The position numbers and the translations under genes were made by a program. The notes beneath the pieces are model-generated. The model had not been told where the DNA came from, searched no databases, and saw only the letters and a program-made list of their open reading frames with translations. A stretch of DNA of 64,000 nucleotides from Fluoribacter gormanii (GTDB lineage Bacteria > Pseudomonadota > Gammaproteobacteria > Legionellales > Legionellaceae). Below, piece after piece: positions 1-10,397 of the stretch. Every line of letters begins with the position of its first letter. Position 1 is the first letter of the stretch. The stretch spans positions 93,130 to 157,129 of the forward strand of contig NZ_FTNL01000007.1 of assembly GCF_900156395.1 (NCBI RefSeq), in the 5' to 3' direction.

Positions 1-982
1 CAGAGGTTTCACCGCCGAGTGTCCAATTTTTCTTTCTTAGCATTTCCTGAACGTATCGATCTCCTACTTGAGAGCGAAGAAAAGGGATACCTAATGATTT
101 AAGTGCTTGTTCAAGACTATAATTACTCATCAAAGTGCCTATCACTCCACCATTAAATACACCCCGTTGGTACCTGTCTTCAGCAATAATGTAAATAATC
201 TGATCACCATTAACGAGATTGCCTCGGGAATCTACTAAAATAACCCTATCTCCATCACCATCCAGACCAATACCAACATCAGCACCCTCATCAAGCACTT
301 TTTTTCTTAATAACTCAGGAGCTGTGGAACCGCAATTTTGATTGATATTAAAACCATCAGGTTTTACCCCTATGGAAATTACTTTCGCGCCTAATTCAGA
401 AAATACGTTTGGTGCGATATGATACGTTGCGCCATTGGCACAATCCACGACTATTTTGAAATTGGTGAATCGAGACTTGAACGGAATTGTGGATTTACAA
501 AATTCAATATAACGACCGGCCGCATCATGAATCCGTGTCGCTTTACCTAACTGAAATGAAGGTACGGTTTGCAATTTTTTCTCTAATTCAGCTTCTATTG
601 CAAACTCCAGACTCTCAGGAAATTTGCTTCCCTCTGATGAAAAAAACTTAATTCCATTATCTTCAAATTGATTATGGGAAGCACTAATTACAATGCCTAT
701 ATCTGCTCTAAGCGTCTGGGTAAAATAAGCAATTCCAGGGGTAGGCATAGGGCCTAATAAGGCTATATCAACCCCCGATGCGGATAATCCTGCTTGCAAA
801 GCAGATTCCAACATATAGCCAGATATTCGGGTGTCTTTCCCAACAACGACTTTGCTCTTTGCTTTTTGGTTGAGCAAATTTCCTACTGCCCAGCCTAATT
901 TTAAAACAAACTCAGGGTTGATATTTGATAGCCCAACGCGGCCACGTATCCCATCTGTTCCAAAATATTTTCGTTGACGCAT
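1..982 (-). CDS. glmM: Phosphoglucosamine mutase (3' end cut by window edge)
   Basis: Converts glucosamine-6-phosphate to glucosamine-1-phosphate in cytoplasmic UDP-GlcNAc synthesis for peptidoglycan and LPS. The frame opens with ATG at 982 ([17 protein letters not shown]) and runs off the left edge after about 327 of roughly 445-455 expected residues. The phosphoserine loop GIVISASHN places the catalytic serine at residue 102, the same number as in E. coli GlmM. The metal-binding loop GLDGDGDRV is also present. The missing part is the C-terminal substrate-binding domain. It lies downstream of dapB on the same strand, 247 nt away, so co-transcription is possible but not shown. Confidence 0.96.
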   Translation of the reverse strand, partial: MRQRKYFGTDGIRGRVGLSNINPEFVLKLGWAVGNLLNQKAKSKVVVGKDTRISGYMLESALQAGLSASGVDIALLGPMPTPGIAYFTQTLRADIGIVISASHNQFEDNGIKFFSSEGSKFPESLEFAIEAELEKKLQTVPSFQLGKATRIHDAAGRYIEFCKSTIPFKSRFTNFKIVVDCANGATYHIAPNVFSELGAKVISIGVKPDGFNINQNCGSTAPELLRKKVLDEGADVGIGLDGDGDRVILVDSRGNLVNGDQIIYIIAEDRYQRGVFNGGVIGTLMSNYSLEQALKSLGIPFLRSQVGDRYVQEMLRKKNWTLGGETS

Positions 983-1229
983 CCTTTCCACCTTAGAATT
1001 TAATTTGAGCGCTGAGTCCCTTTGGGCAAATTTCTAAATTAAATATCGCTAGCATCTAGATGCATTATAGCTAAAAATAAAAGATATGGAGTCAATAATC
1101 CATCAAATCCAATGCTCCATTACTTAGAGTTATCCGACCAAATGGTTTATATGCGAGATTGCCGTTGATTTTTTTCCTAAATAATCCCGCTTGTTCGAAC
1201 CTTCTGGTCGCAATGAGCTTACAGGTAAA

Positions 1230-1961
1230 TTAGAGTAAATGTTCAAGTCCATAGATCAATGTAGATAATCCTGTAACTTTCTGACAGGACAAAATTATCC
1301 CCGGCATAAAAGAGCGACGGTCAATGCAGTCATCCGTAATGGTGAGTGTTTCACCCACACTGCCAAAAACGACTTGTTGACGAGCAATAACGCCAGGAAG
1401 CCGCAAGGAATGGATGTTGATATCACAATGTACTCCGCCACGAGCACCAGGAATTAATTCTTTGAGATTTAATTTGTTTTTAGGATTTTTCCGGGCTGAA
1501 GCAATCATTTCAGCAGTTTTTAAGGCCGTTCCTGATGGCGCATCCAGCTTTTGTTGATGATGTGCTTCAATAATTTCGACTTCAGGAAAATATTCAGCCG
1601 CTTTGGCGGCAAAGACCATCATCAAAACCGCACTTATAGAGAAATTAGGTACAATGATTCCCCCCAAACGATGGCTTTCACAAAGGGCGGTTAATTCCTT
1701 TATGTGGCCTGGAAGAAGTCCAGAGGTTCCAATAACTGGACGTGCCCCATGATTTATAATTGTGAGACTATTTTGATAAACACAATCTGCGCGAGTTAGA
1801 TCAACAACAATTTGCGCCTTGGTATCTTTAATGGCTTGGGCCAAATCATCTTCTTTGCCAAGTTGGGCGACTAATTCAAATTCCTGGTGGTTATCAAGGG
1901 TCTCACAAGCCAAAGCGCCCATCTTACCTTTAGCCCCATTGACAATAACTCGAGTTAACAT
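1230..1961 (-). CDS. dapB: 4-hydroxy-tetrahydrodipicolinate reductase
   Basis: NAD(P)H-dependent reductase of the diaminopimelate/lysine pathway. The 243-residue protein starts MLTRVIVNGAKGKMG, a Rossmann nucleotide-binding loop. The catalytic and substrate region EAHHQQKLDAPSGTA is in the middle. I chose ATG at 1961 because TAAGGAGAACT lies directly upstream and because the longer frame upstream has no family similarity and overlaps the neighbouring gene. It is somewhat shorter than the 273-residue E. coli enzyme. The small membrane-protein gene ends 16 nt upstream on the same strand, suggesting a two-gene unit. Confidence 0.95.
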   Translation of the reverse strand: MLTRVIVNGAKGKMGALACETLDNHQEFELVAQLGKEDDLAQAIKDTKAQIVVDLTRADCVYQNSLTIINHGARPVIGTSGLLPGHIKELTALCESHRLGGIIVPNFSISAVLMMVFAAKAAEYFPEVEIIEAHHQQKLDAPSGTALKTAEMIASARKNPKNKLNLKELIPGARGGVHCDINIHSLRLPGVIARQQVVFGSVGETLTITDDCIDRRSFMPGIILSCQKVTGLSTLIYGLEHLL

Positions 1962-1977
1962 AGTTCTCCTTAGGATT

Positions 1978-2172
1978 TCAGTTTTGCTTTTCTTTTTTGG
2001 GAGGATATTGTGTTCGCAAAGCCCAAACGGTTGCAAATGGCCATCCAATTACCGTGGCTTGTAACGCCAAGGCGACAAAGGCACCCCCAGGATTATCATT
2101 CATAAGAAATATGACCCATGGAAAAAATAATGCAATAAATAACATAAATAATTTTTTTATGAAATCTGTCAT
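1978..2172 (-). CDS. Small two-helix membrane protein, possibly YqaE/Pmp3-like
   Basis: A 64-residue protein (MTDFIKKLFML...) with two hydrophobic segments, about residues 4-24 and 30-50, and a charged tail PPKKEKQN. Length and the PxxxF...GxxF...ALQATVIGWPF pattern resemble the YqaE/Pmp3 family of small membrane proteins, but the match is from memory and loose. I preferred ATG at 2172 over the in-frame ATG at 2184 because GGAG sits six bases before it. It lies 16 nt upstream of dapB on the same strand and probably shares its transcript. It is divergent from rocC. Confidence 0.6.
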   Translation of the reverse strand: MTDFIKKLFMLFIALFFPWVIFLMNDNPGGAFVALALQATVIGWPFATVWALRTQYPPKKEKQN

Positions 2173-2459
2173 ATGTTGCTCCATCAGTTATATCAAAAGG
2201 GCATATTAATCAAGACACAAAGATAATATCGCATCGATATTTAAGAATTAAAGAGTACGATCTATAAAAAATCCTGTTATCATTATAGGACTATCATCAC
2301 CTATTTTTCTACTTTGATTTCTTATTTTTATTTACTGTACTGAACATGGTTCAGAGTGCTTGCAAACAATCATCAAACATTGTACATTGTGCGCTCATTC
2401 TTAAGGCGAATGATTTCATTTTCCGGATATGACATTCAATATCTAACAAGGGTACACTA

Positions 2460-3143
2460 ATGAGAAAACAGGAGCTGCACCCACGCACTGCCGTTATTAA
2501 CAAAGCTCAAAAAATTAAGTCTAAAAAAGCACGCACAGACGCATTATTGTGGCTCGCTGCCCATTTCCCCGCAGCATTTGATAATTCATTACGAATCCGT
2601 CCATTAAAAGTGGGGATTATGGATGATATCTTGCAGCATGCTGATGAGGCTGAAGCAGCGGGGATTTCCAAAAGTAAATTAAGAGAAGCAGTAGTTTTAT
2701 TTACGCGTCGACTTGATTATTTGGCATGCCTGAAACTACGAGAAATGCGTGTTGACTTACATGGTAATGACGTCGCCGAGGTGACCGAAGAAGAAGCGGA
2801 GCATGCAGCAACCAAAATTAGAAAGCGTGTTGAAAAAAGTGTAAGAAACGCTCGAAAAACTCAGGTAGAAAAGACGACACATCAAACATCTTCGGCTCAG
2901 CAAAGTTCAGCTTTTCAATCGCAGATAACCGGTCAATCCTCTACGCCTACAGAGGCTCACTTTCCAACCTACCCAGTACGCTCTTCAACGTATAACACCT
3001 TAAATACTCCAGCACAACCAGTTAGGACAACAGCTGTAGTCGTAAAAAATAAAACGACCAGGCAATATGATCCGGATGCTGTGGCTCGTTTGAAAGAGAA
3101 ATTGGGATTATCTCGAAGTGAGAAAAAAGAAATCATCGAGTAG
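2460..3143 (+). CDS. rocC: ProQ/FinO-family RNA chaperone, RocC-like
   Basis: A 227-residue RNA-binding protein. The FinO/ProQ domain spans roughly residues 5-125, with HPRTAVINKAQKI near the start, an LAAHFPAAFD segment and basic KIRKRVEKSVRNARK helices. A low-complexity Ser/Gln/Thr linker (about 135-195) follows, then a C-terminal KEKLGLSRSEKKE element. In L. pneumophila the RocC protein of this family works with the sRNA RocR to repress competence genes, and its gene lies close to the pyk-pgk-gap-tkt cluster, as here. The ortholog call rests on domain type plus this synteny. AAGGGTACACTA precedes the ATG. The RocR sRNA gene was not seen in the window. Confidence 0.85.
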   Translation: MRKQELHPRTAVINKAQKIKSKKARTDALLWLAAHFPAAFDNSLRIRPLKVGIMDDILQHADEAEAAGISKSKLREAVVLFTRRLDYLACLKLREMRVDLHGNDVAEVTEEEAEHAATKIRKRVEKSVRNARKTQVEKTTHQTSSAQQSSAFQSQITGQSSTPTEAHFPTYPVRSSTYNTLNTPAQPVRTTAVVVKNKTTRQYDPDAVARLKEKLGLSRSEKKEIIE

Positions 3144-3170
3144 TTCATTTTTTTACTTTGAACAACGTAG

Positions 3171-3197
3171 CCTGGGTGCAGCGTAGCGAAACCCGGG
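3171..3197. repeat. GC-rich imperfect inverted repeat downstream of rocC
   Basis: CCTGGGT and ACCCGGG arms separated by a 13-nt GCAGCGTAGCGAA-type core, 27 nt after the rocC stop. The core resembles GC-rich dispersed repeats; the last 30 bases of the window (GAGCGCAGCGAGGG) have a similar core. It may end rocC transcription, but there is no clear T-run. Confidence 0.45.
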
Positions 3198-3404
3198 TTA
3201 TTCTGTAAATCCTCCCCGAACGCTATTTCGTTATACCCAAGTTCAATAAATTCTTCCCCGAATAATACAATCAGCATTCATTATTCGTGATTCATATTAA
3301 GTAAATAAAAGAATGAAATAACTATTTGAATATTAATTATTATTGGATAATATCAACTGAACTGAAAACGACATTCCATTTTTAATTTTTTTAATGGGGG
3401 AGTT

Positions 3405-4049
3405 GTGTTTAAAAAAAGAGAAGAACAAAAAATTGCTACAAATAAAGGAAGCTTTTCTCAAGTTCCTAATGAAGTCATGTATCTGGTGATGTTTTTCCTT
3501 GACGTGAAGTCGTTAAGTCATTTAGCTATGACCAATTCAACCTTCAACGAACTGGTTTCTAATTATCCAACGCAAATTTATGTCAAAATATGTAATAAAG
3601 AATATAAAGGAACCTATTCACAAATACATACTCAATTTATTGAGTACCTACGAATCCAGCAGGCTGAAATTGTTCGCCAAAAGCGGAGCGAAGAAGAAAC
3701 AGCGATTGAAAAGCTTAAAAACTCTGTTAAAGCCAAAAAATATAACATAAGTCAAACGTGGGATGTTCCCCTTAAAAAGTCATGCATCACCCAGGAAGAA
3801 AAAGCTGCAGTAGGATGCTGTTGTACTTTGGGTTTAATCGGTGGCATTTTAGTTTCCTGTTTCACTCCCATGCCTTGGTTCTTAACTACTAGTTTAGGTA
3901 TGGGGGCAGGAGGAGCAATGCCTTTGGTTGTTTCGCGAACGATCCGGTGTTGTTGTGGAAAATGCTTGCAGTGTAAGGAACATCAGCTCGCCACCAAAGA
4001 GGAAAATCTGCATAAAAATTATCCTTCTTCCCCAAGTATGAAAATGTGA
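3405..4049 (+). CDS. F-box-like membrane protein, candidate Dot/Icm effector
   Basis: A 214-residue protein with an N-terminal F-box-like segment at about residues 17-53 (VPNEVMYLVMFFLDVKSLSH...), the eukaryotic SKP1-binding motif that Legionella effectors borrow to recruit host ubiquitin ligases. A Lys/Glu-rich helical stretch (about 75-110) follows, then a hydrophobic region (about 134-177) long enough for two membrane helices. Cysteine clusters flank it: a CCC triplet near 138 and CCCGKCLQC near 182. The start is GTG at 3405, preceded by GGGGGAG. Effector status is inferred from the domain and from the genus; the host target is unknown. It stands alone between rocC and the tRNA. Confidence 0.7.
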   Translation: MFKKREEQKIATNKGSFSQVPNEVMYLVMFFLDVKSLSHLAMTNSTFNELVSNYPTQIYVKICNKEYKGTYSQIHTQFIEYLRIQQAEIVRQKRSEEETAIEKLKNSVKAKKYNISQTWDVPLKKSCITQEEKAAVGCCCTLGLIGGILVSCFTPMPWFLTTSLGMGAGGAMPLVVSRTIRCCCGKCLQCKEHQLATKEENLHKNYPSSPSMKM

Positions 4050-4164
4050 AATGAGGCATTAGTGCTGATAACTGTAATTTGAGGCTTATATTCAGATCTT
4101 AACTTAGTATTTTTAAAGTAAAAATCTTTGATCTTTGCTCACCTCACCTGACCTTTTACAATTG

Positions 4165-4235
4165 AGCGGGTGATGGGAATCGAACCCACGCCATCAGCTT
4201 GGGAAGCTGAGGTTCTACCATTGAACTACACCCGC
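4165..4235 (-). tRNA. tRNA-Gly, anticodon CCC
   Basis: Reading the minus strand gives a cloverleaf: acceptor GCGGGTG pairs with CACCCGC over seven base pairs; the D-arm contains GTTC/GAAC; the anticodon stem TCAGC/GCTGA carries loop TTCCCAA, so the anticodon is CCC (glycine, GGG codon). The T-arm includes GGTTCGATTCC and the discriminator is T. The terminal CCA is not encoded (CAA follows). Confidence 0.93.
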
Positions 4236-4293
4236 AAAAGAAAGGAGTCTTCTACTTTTGCTTTTACCAGAACGTATATCCTATAAGCGGCGT

Positions 4294-5712
4294 TTAAACC
4301 CGGATAATTTCCATACTGTTTGTACCACCTGCTGTACCTATCTTGCGACCACGTGTTAATAAAACAAAGTTTTGCGGCTCAAGATGGCCCGATTTTACTA
4401 ATTCTTCAAGAACTTGCTGATTCAAGGTTTCAGCGGCAAATTGATGATAATTCATGAACACCGGAAAAACATTATGGGCAAGGCACAAGCGACCTATGGT
4501 TCGCTTATTGGCCGATACAGCGATAATAGGAACTTTACTTTGTTGTCTGGATATCCATAATGCGGTATCCCCTGACTCGGTCAACGTGATAATTGCCTGG
4601 ATGGGGAAATGATTGGCTGCATGCATTGTTGCCATGGCAATCGCCTGATCCGCGCGTTGATAATGGCAGGTTTCATCATTACTATCATAATAAAAACTGG
4701 CATGTTTTTCGGTGCTTAAGCAGATCTTGTTAACCATAGTCAACACTTTTACTGGAAATTGGCCACTCGCTGTTTCTGCAGATAACATCACAGCATCTGT
4801 CCCATCTAATATAGCATTGGCCACGTCAGAGACTTCTGCGCGTGTAGGTTGTGGATTGCTAATCATTGATTCCATCATTTGCGTAGCTGTTATCACTACC
4901 TTGTCTAATCGACGGGCTTCGCCAATAATGTGTTTTTGGATTGCAGGTACTTCTGCTGCGCCTATTTCAACACCTAAATCGCCGCGGGCAACCATAATTG
5001 CATCAGCTTCTTGAACAATTTCAGTTAAATATTGCAATGCTTCTGTTCGTTCAATTTTGGCAATTACAGGAATTTTTTTGCCAAATTCATTCATGAGCTC
5101 ACGGGCATGACGAATGTCGTCCGCATCTTTTACGAAAGACAAACTGATGTAATCTACTTCAGCTTCAATTGCTGTGCGTAAATCACGCTTGTCTTTATCC
5201 GTCATGGTTCTGGCGGCTAACCCACCTCCTTTTCTGTTTAATCCTTTAAGATCACTCAAGACACCGCCTTCAATCACAGTGCAGTGAATTTGGGATCCAG
5301 AAATACTCGTAACCTCCAGCTCAACCAAACCATCATTAAGCAGTAAATGATCTTCTGGAGTCAGTTCACGGGAAAGATTGGGGTATGCGACTGAAACTTC
5401 GTGATTATCACCTAACAATTCTGGGGCATCACAATCTAAAGTGAAGGCTTGGCCTTCAACCAACGTGATTGATTTATCTTTAAAACGGCCAATCCGAATT
5501 TTAGGCCCTTGTAAATCCGCCATTACTGCCAATGGACGATTTAATTCTTCAGCAATTTCTCGAACTAAGGCAATGAGCTGCAATGCCGATGCATCAGCAT
5601 GAGAAAAATTGATGCGTACCACGTCAACACCTGCTGTTAACATGGCGCGAAGTGTTGTCGGATTATTACTGGCCGGTCCTAATGTTGCAACGATTTTAGT
5701 TTGTCTTAACAT
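4294..5712 (-). CDS. pyk: Pyruvate kinase
   Basis: Transfers phosphate from phosphoenolpyruvate to ADP, the last glycolytic step, in the cytoplasm. The 472-residue protein starts [16 protein letters not shown] and has the substrate loop [10 protein letters not shown], the metal/PEP segment around [10 protein letters not shown] and the signature [11 protein letters not shown] moved the start from an upstream in-frame ATG to 5712 because [15 protein letters not shown] is the family N-terminus. The start lies inside the end of pgk (17-nt overlap), which suggests translational coupling. Last gene of the tkt-gap-pgk-pyk series. Confidence 0.96.
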   Translation of the reverse strand: MLRQTKIVATLGPASNNPTTLRAMLTAGVDVVRINFSHADASALQLIALVREIAEELNRPLAVMADLQGPKIRIGRFKDKSITLVEGQAFTLDCDAPELLGDNHEVSVAYPNLSRELTPEDHLLLNDGLVELEVTSISGSQIHCTVIEGGVLSDLKGLNRKGGGLAARTMTDKDKRDLRTAIEAEVDYISLSFVKDADDIRHARELMNEFGKKIPVIAKIERTEALQYLTEIVQEADAIMVARGDLGVEIGAAEVPAIQKHIIGEARRLDKVVITATQMMESMISNPQPTRAEVSDVANAILDGTDAVMLSAETASGQFPVKVLTMVNKICLSTEKHASFYYDSNDETCHYQRADQAIAMATMHAANHFPIQAIITLTESGDTALWISRQQSKVPIIAVSANKRTIGRLCLAHNVFPVFMNYHQFAAETLNQQVLEELVKSGHLEPQNFVLLTRGRKIGTAGGTNSMEIIRV

Positions 5713-6886
5713 CTTTTGCACGCTCCTGCAAAATGGCAACAGCTGGCAGGGTTTTTCCTTCTAAACACTCAAGAAATGCCCCACCGCCTGTGGAAACATA
5801 AGAAATTTGCTGATTCAGATCATAGAGATCAATCGCGGCAAGGGTATCACCACCACCAGCAATTGAAAAGGCATCGCTTTCAGCAATAGCAATCGCTAAC
5901 GCCCGTGTTCCATAGGCAAATTGTGCAAATTCGAAAACCCCAACCGGGCCATTCCAAATGATGGTTTTAGCCTCATTAATAATATCTACATACTCACTAA
6001 CCGTCATGGGACCAATATCAAGGATCATGTCATCAGTGGCAACATTTTGTAAGGACTTATTATAGGCAGGGCACTGTTCGCTAAACGATTTACCCACTAC
6101 AACATCAGTTGGTAAGGGAATACGACACCCTTTTTCTTCAGCGATTTGGAGAATTTCTCGTGCTTCATCCAGTAAAGCTTCTTCATAAAGAGAAACGCCA
6201 ATTTCAAATCCCTGGGCTTTGAGGAATGTATTTGCAATACCGCCCCCAGGGATTAAATAATCAACAAGGGTGACTAATTGGCGTAACAAACTGAGCTTTG
6301 TTGAAACTTTGGCGCCACCAACAATTGCGACAATCGGTTTTTCTGGTGCGGCGAGCGCTTTTTCTAAAGCATTAAGTTCACGAACTAATAAGGGGCCCGC
6401 AACGGCAATCGGTGCAAATTGTGCGACACCGTATGTAGAAGCCTGGGCTCGATGCGCTGTACCAAAAGCATCCATAACAAAGACATCACAGAGATTGGCA
6501 AGTTTTTTGGCCAGCTGTTCTTCATTGTTCTTTTCACCGACATTAAAGCGTACGTTTTCGCAAACGACTAACTCTCCTGGTTTCACATCCACACCATTGA
6601 GGTAATCGCTTACAAAATGTACAGGATAGTCCAGATTGTTTTGCAAGTATTCTGCAATGGGTTCCATAGAAAAGCGTCGTTCAAATTTTCCTTCTTCAGG
6701 ACGGCCTAAATGAGATAAAACCATCACTGCAGCGCCAGCATCCAAGGCAGCTTTTAATGTGGGTAATGCTGCTTGCAATCGTTGATCACTGGTAATAATT
6801 CCCTCTTTGATTGGAACATTCAGATCTTCACGAATTAGTACCCGTTTCCCAGACAGGTCTACATCGCTCATTTGTATCAGACTCAT
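5696..6886 (-). CDS. pgk: Phosphoglycerate kinase
   Basis: Interconverts 1,3-bisphosphoglycerate and 3-phosphoglycerate with ADP/ATP. The 396-residue protein has the N-terminal substrate segment [13 protein letters not shown], the VLSHLGRP motif, the hinge region [10 protein letters not shown] and the C-terminal nucleotide-binding loop [13 protein letters not shown] at 6886 was chosen because GGAG lies six bases before it; the alternative ATG at 6898 has no better site. It follows gap by 21 nt on the same strand and overlaps pyk by 17 nt, so the three genes are likely one operon. Confidence 0.96.
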   Translation of the reverse strand: MSLIQMSDVDLSGKRVLIREDLNVPIKEGIITSDQRLQAALPTLKAALDAGAAVMVLSHLGRPEEGKFERRFSMEPIAEYLQNNLDYPVHFVSDYLNGVDVKPGELVVCENVRFNVGEKNNEEQLAKKLANLCDVFVMDAFGTAHRAQASTYGVAQFAPIAVAGPLLVRELNALEKALAAPEKPIVAIVGGAKVSTKLSLLRQLVTLVDYLIPGGGIANTFLKAQGFEIGVSLYEEALLDEAREILQIAEEKGCRIPLPTDVVVGKSFSEQCPAYNKSLQNVATDDMILDIGPMTVSEYVDIINEAKTIIWNGPVGVFEFAQFAYGTRALAIAIAESDAFSIAGGGDTLAAIDLYDLNQQISYVSTGGGAFLECLEGKTLPAVAILQERAKDVKTN

Positions 6887-6907
6887 CAGTATCTCCATGC
6901 TGGGGTT

Positions 6908-7900
6908 TTAGCAACTCATCATTTGTTGTGCTGTATCAAGCATACGATTAGAAAAACCCCACTCATTATCATACCAGGCTACGATTTTCACTAGATTTCC
7001 AAATACCTTGGTTTGAGTGGTATCAAAAATGGACGATGCAGGATTATGGTTAAAATCACATGATACTAAAGGATCATCATTGATTTGCAAGATGCGGCTT
7101 TTAGCCTGGCGTACGATGTCATTGACTTCTTTTACCGTGGTTTCACGCTTTGCTGTAAAGGTCAAATCGATAACGGAAACGTTAAGAACCGGAACACGCA
7201 TCGCAAAGCCATCAAGTTTTCCTGCTAACTCAGGTAATACTAATCCTACTGCTGCTGCTGCGCCTGTTTTTGTTGGAATAATGGAGTGAGCTGCAGCACG
7301 AGCGCGGCGCAAATCCTCGTGACTTCCATCCAAAAGCATTTGGTCATTAGTATAGGCATGCACTGTATTCAATAAACCGTGTTCAATGCCTAAAGCATCA
7401 TTTAAAGGCTTCACAACGGGTGCCAGGCAATTTGTGGTGCAAGAAGCATTGGAAACGATAAGATCGGAAGCTTTGAGCGTGTGGTGGTTTACTCCATAAA
7501 CAATGGTTGCATCCACATTTTTTCCTGGAGCGGAAATCAATACTTTTTTCGCACCAGCAGTAATATGCTGCATTGCTTTTTCTCGTTCAGTAAAGAAGCC
7601 GGTGCACTCTAGAACCAAATCAATGTTTAGCTCTTTCCAAGGCAAGTTTAGAGGGTTACGCTCAGCGATGATTTTGATTGCATGGCCATCAATTACTAAC
7701 ATGTCGCCTTCAACGCTCACATCGGATGCGAAACGGCCATGTGTTGTGTCATAACGGGTCAGATGGGCTGTAGTTTCAATTGCAGATAAATCATTGATTG
7801 CAACGATTTCAAGTTCATTTTGTTTTTTGGATTCAAAAATTGCTCTTAAGACACAACGGCCAATGCGGCCATAGCCATTAATTGCGACACGTATTGTCAT
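6908..7900 (-). CDS. gap: Glyceraldehyde-3-phosphate dehydrogenase (class I)
   Basis: NAD-dependent oxidation and phosphorylation of glyceraldehyde-3-phosphate. The 330-residue protein opens [15 protein letters not shown] (NAD-binding), carries the active site SNASCTTNC with the nucleophile Cys154 and the paired His181 in NTVHAYTND, and has the GAPDH phosphate-site segment [13 protein letters not shown]. Some stretches (HGRF, the DFNHNP region) recall the related erythrose-4-phosphate dehydrogenase. The TGAAAA segment and location between tkt and pgk favour glycolytic/gluconeogenic GAPDH. An 85-nt gap separates it from tkt upstream. Confidence 0.93.
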   Translation of the reverse strand: MTIRVAINGYGRIGRCVLRAIFESKKQNELEIVAINDLSAIETTAHLTRYDTTHGRFASDVSVEGDMLVIDGHAIKIIAERNPLNLPWKELNIDLVLECTGFFTEREKAMQHITAGAKKVLISAPGKNVDATIVYGVNHHTLKASDLIVSNASCTTNCLAPVVKPLNDALGIEHGLLNTVHAYTNDQMLLDGSHEDLRRARAAAHSIIPTKTGAAAAVGLVLPELAGKLDGFAMRVPVLNVSVIDLTFTAKRETTVKEVNDIVRQAKSRILQINDDPLVSCDFNHNPASSIFDTTQTKVFGNLVKIVAWYDNEWGFSNRMLDTAQQMMSC

Positions 7901-7985
7901 ATTACTTCTCCAATTTTAATAATGAGTTTCTTATCTCAAGTCAAGCGTCTCATGGCAGTGAAGTTTTACTTCATCCACCCTACAT

Positions 7986-9986
7986 TTATTTTTTGTTTAC
8001 TAATGTATCCAATGTCTTAATTATTCGCTCCACAGTAATATCAAAGTATTGGTATGCCTGATTTGCTGGAGCCGATACACCAAAACTATCCAGGCCAATT
8101 ACGGCACCTTGTAAGCCAACGAATTGATACCAATAAGCTGAGCTTGCGGCTTCAATTGCTATACGAGTGTGAATATTTTCGGGCAATACCTGATTTTTAT
8201 AATTTTGGTCTTGCTCCAGGAATCGTTCTGCACAAGGCATTGAAACCACTCTCACCTTAAGTCCTCGTGATTTCACTTGCTCTGCTGCCGCGATTGCCAA
8301 CTGCACTTCCGAGCCTGTTGCAATTAAGATAGCATCAGGTGTGCCATCACAATCGATAATGATATAACCTCCTTTTTTAATTAACGCTGCCGCGGTTGCA
8401 CCATGGGGCAATGCAGGTAAATTTTGTCTTGAAAGCAGTAAGGATGTTGGCCCATTATGATGCTCCAAAGCGAGCTTCCATGCAACGGCTGTTTCCATTA
8501 AATCTGCAGGACGCCACACACTCATACCTGGGGTCATACGCAACATGGATGCATGTTCTACAGGTTGATGTGTTGGGCCGTCTTCGCCTAAACCAATTGA
8601 GTCATGAGTAAAGACATAAATAACGCGTTGTTTCATTAACGCACTTAAACGTATTGCATTGCGTGCATAATCTGCAAAAACCAGGAATGTGCCACCGTAA
8701 GGAATAAATCCTCCATGGACTGCCACGCCATTCATGATTGCAGCCATACCAAATTCCCGCACCCCATAGCACAGATAGTTACCCGAATAGTCCTCACCGG
8801 TGATGGCTTTGCTTCCTGACCAATCCGTATTATTGGAACCAGTTAAATCGGCTGAGCCACCAAGCATTTCCGGCAGTATACGAGCAAAATGTTCAATACA
8901 TTGCTGTGACGATTTACGGGTCGCGATTGCTTTGTCATTGCTAAGACATTGATCAAAAAACGCATTGCTGTGGTCTTGCCAATCATCAGGGAGATCGCCA
9001 TTAATGCGGCGCAAAAATTCATAATGTTCTTGGGGATATTGTTGTTGATATTGGTTTAAAAGAGCGAGCCATTGCTGTTCCTCTTTTTCCCCTTGTTCTT
9101 TGTGACTCCATTGCTGATAAATTGCATCAGGTATAACAAAAGGCTCATGCTTCCAGTTAAAAAATTCGCGCACATTGGCAACGTCTTTTGCACCTAAGGC
9201 AGAACCATGGGCTTTTTCACTGCCTGCTACGGAAGAGCCAAGTCCTATTATTGTTTTGCAGATAATCAGTGTGGGTTGGGTGGTATTGGCTTGTGCCTGG
9301 AGAATGGCTTGCTCAATCGCCTCCATATCATGGCCATCTACTGCTTCGATGACTTGCCAACGATATGCTTTAAAACGTTGGGCTGTATCATCAGTAAACC
9401 AAGACTCAACGTTACCATCAATTGAAATCCCATTGTCATCATAAAAAACAATCAGTTTTCCTAACTCTAAAGTGCCGGCGAGGGAACAGGCTTCGTGTGA
9501 AATGCCTTCCATGAGACATCCATCACCAGTAAAGGTATATGTATAGTGATCTACAAGATTAAAACCATCACGGTTAAAGTGCGTTGCCAGAACGCGCTCT
9601 GCTAAAGCCATACCTACTGCGTTTGCCAAGCCTTGCCCTAGAGGACCAGTAGTTGTCTCTACTCCAGGGGTATGACCAAGCTCTGGGTGTCCGGGAGTTT
9701 TGGAATTTAATTGACGAAAATGCTTCAAATCGTCGATGGAGAGTTTATATCCACTCAGATGCAATAATGAATAAAGCAACATGGAACCATGTCCATTAGA
9801 TAGTACAAACCGATCGCGATTAAACCAATGAGGATTTTGCGGATTATGTTTTAAAAATTTGTTCCATAACACGGTGGCAATATCAGCCATGCCTAAAGGC
9901 ATTCCTGGATGTCCTGATTTGGCTTGTTCTACTGCGTCTACACTTAAAATGCGAATGGCATTAGCTAATTCTTTGGAAAGATTCAT
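7986..9986 (-). CDS. tkt: Transketolase
   Basis: Thiamine-diphosphate enzyme that moves two-carbon units in the non-oxidative pentose phosphate pathway. The 666-residue length is normal. Visible features are [14 protein letters not shown] at the N-terminus, [14 protein letters not shown], the TPP motif beginning GDGCLMEG, the pyrimidine-domain segment [11 protein letters not shown] and the C-terminal [10 protein letters not shown]. It is the first gene of the minus-strand tkt-gap-pgk-pyk cluster, so its promoter should lie in the 411-nt gap to its right. In Legionella this cluster serves gluconeogenesis and pentose supply more than sugar catabolism (general knowledge). Confidence 0.97.
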   Translation of the reverse strand: MNLSKELANAIRILSVDAVEQAKSGHPGMPLGMADIATVLWNKFLKHNPQNPHWFNRDRFVLSNGHGSMLLYSLLHLSGYKLSIDDLKHFRQLNSKTPGHPELGHTPGVETTTGPLGQGLANAVGMALAERVLATHFNRDGFNLVDHYTYTFTGDGCLMEGISHEACSLAGTLELGKLIVFYDDNGISIDGNVESWFTDDTAQRFKAYRWQVIEAVDGHDMEAIEQAILQAQANTTQPTLIICKTIIGLGSSVAGSEKAHGSALGAKDVANVREFFNWKHEPFVIPDAIYQQWSHKEQGEKEEQQWLALLNQYQQQYPQEHYEFLRRINGDLPDDWQDHSNAFFDQCLSNDKAIATRKSSQQCIEHFARILPEMLGGSADLTGSNNTDWSGSKAITGEDYSGNYLCYGVREFGMAAIMNGVAVHGGFIPYGGTFLVFADYARNAIRLSALMKQRVIYVFTHDSIGLGEDGPTHQPVEHASMLRMTPGMSVWRPADLMETAVAWKLALEHHNGPTSLLLSRQNLPALPHGATAAALIKKGGYIIIDCDGTPDAILIATGSEVQLAIAAAEQVKSRGLKVRVVSMPCAERFLEQDQNYKNQVLPENIHTRIAIEAASSAYWYQFVGLQGAVIGLDSFGVSAPANQAYQYFDITVERIIKTLDTLVNKK

Positions 9987-10397
9987 GGGTTCTCTTGTAC
10001 GCTTAATTAGGTGAGATATTGTCGCTCAGAAGACATGAATCAGCAAGAAAATAAGTGCATTTTTGATCATTTTTCTGCAAAAAGACTTAATTTTGCCCTG
10101 ATCTTTTGTTTTTTGAGCAAGCTAAAACGACAAATTAACTTACCTATAGTATAGATCGAATAAGCCTAATAAAGGGGCTTCCTTGGCGAAGAAAGAGTAT
10201 GTATATTGTTATTGATAAATACGCATGCATAGTAACAATAAATAGTTAAAATAGTTCATAAATTTTCTTTTTGTGTGATTTTATATATAATTAGGCCTAT
10301 TTTTTTACTTTCAAAGTTATTTATAGACAATAAGCAAATGATCAATATAGAATTGTTTATTTGATATCCCGAAATTCCAAATTCATTTTAGGACATC
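9987..10397. other. Divergent intergenic region between tkt and a membrane-protein gene
   Basis: 411 nt, very AT-rich, with no convincing reading frame. It must hold the tkt promoter (minus) and that of the gene at 10398 (plus). A TATAAT at 10286-10291 faces the plus-strand gene, but no good -35 accompanies it. Confidence 0.5.
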
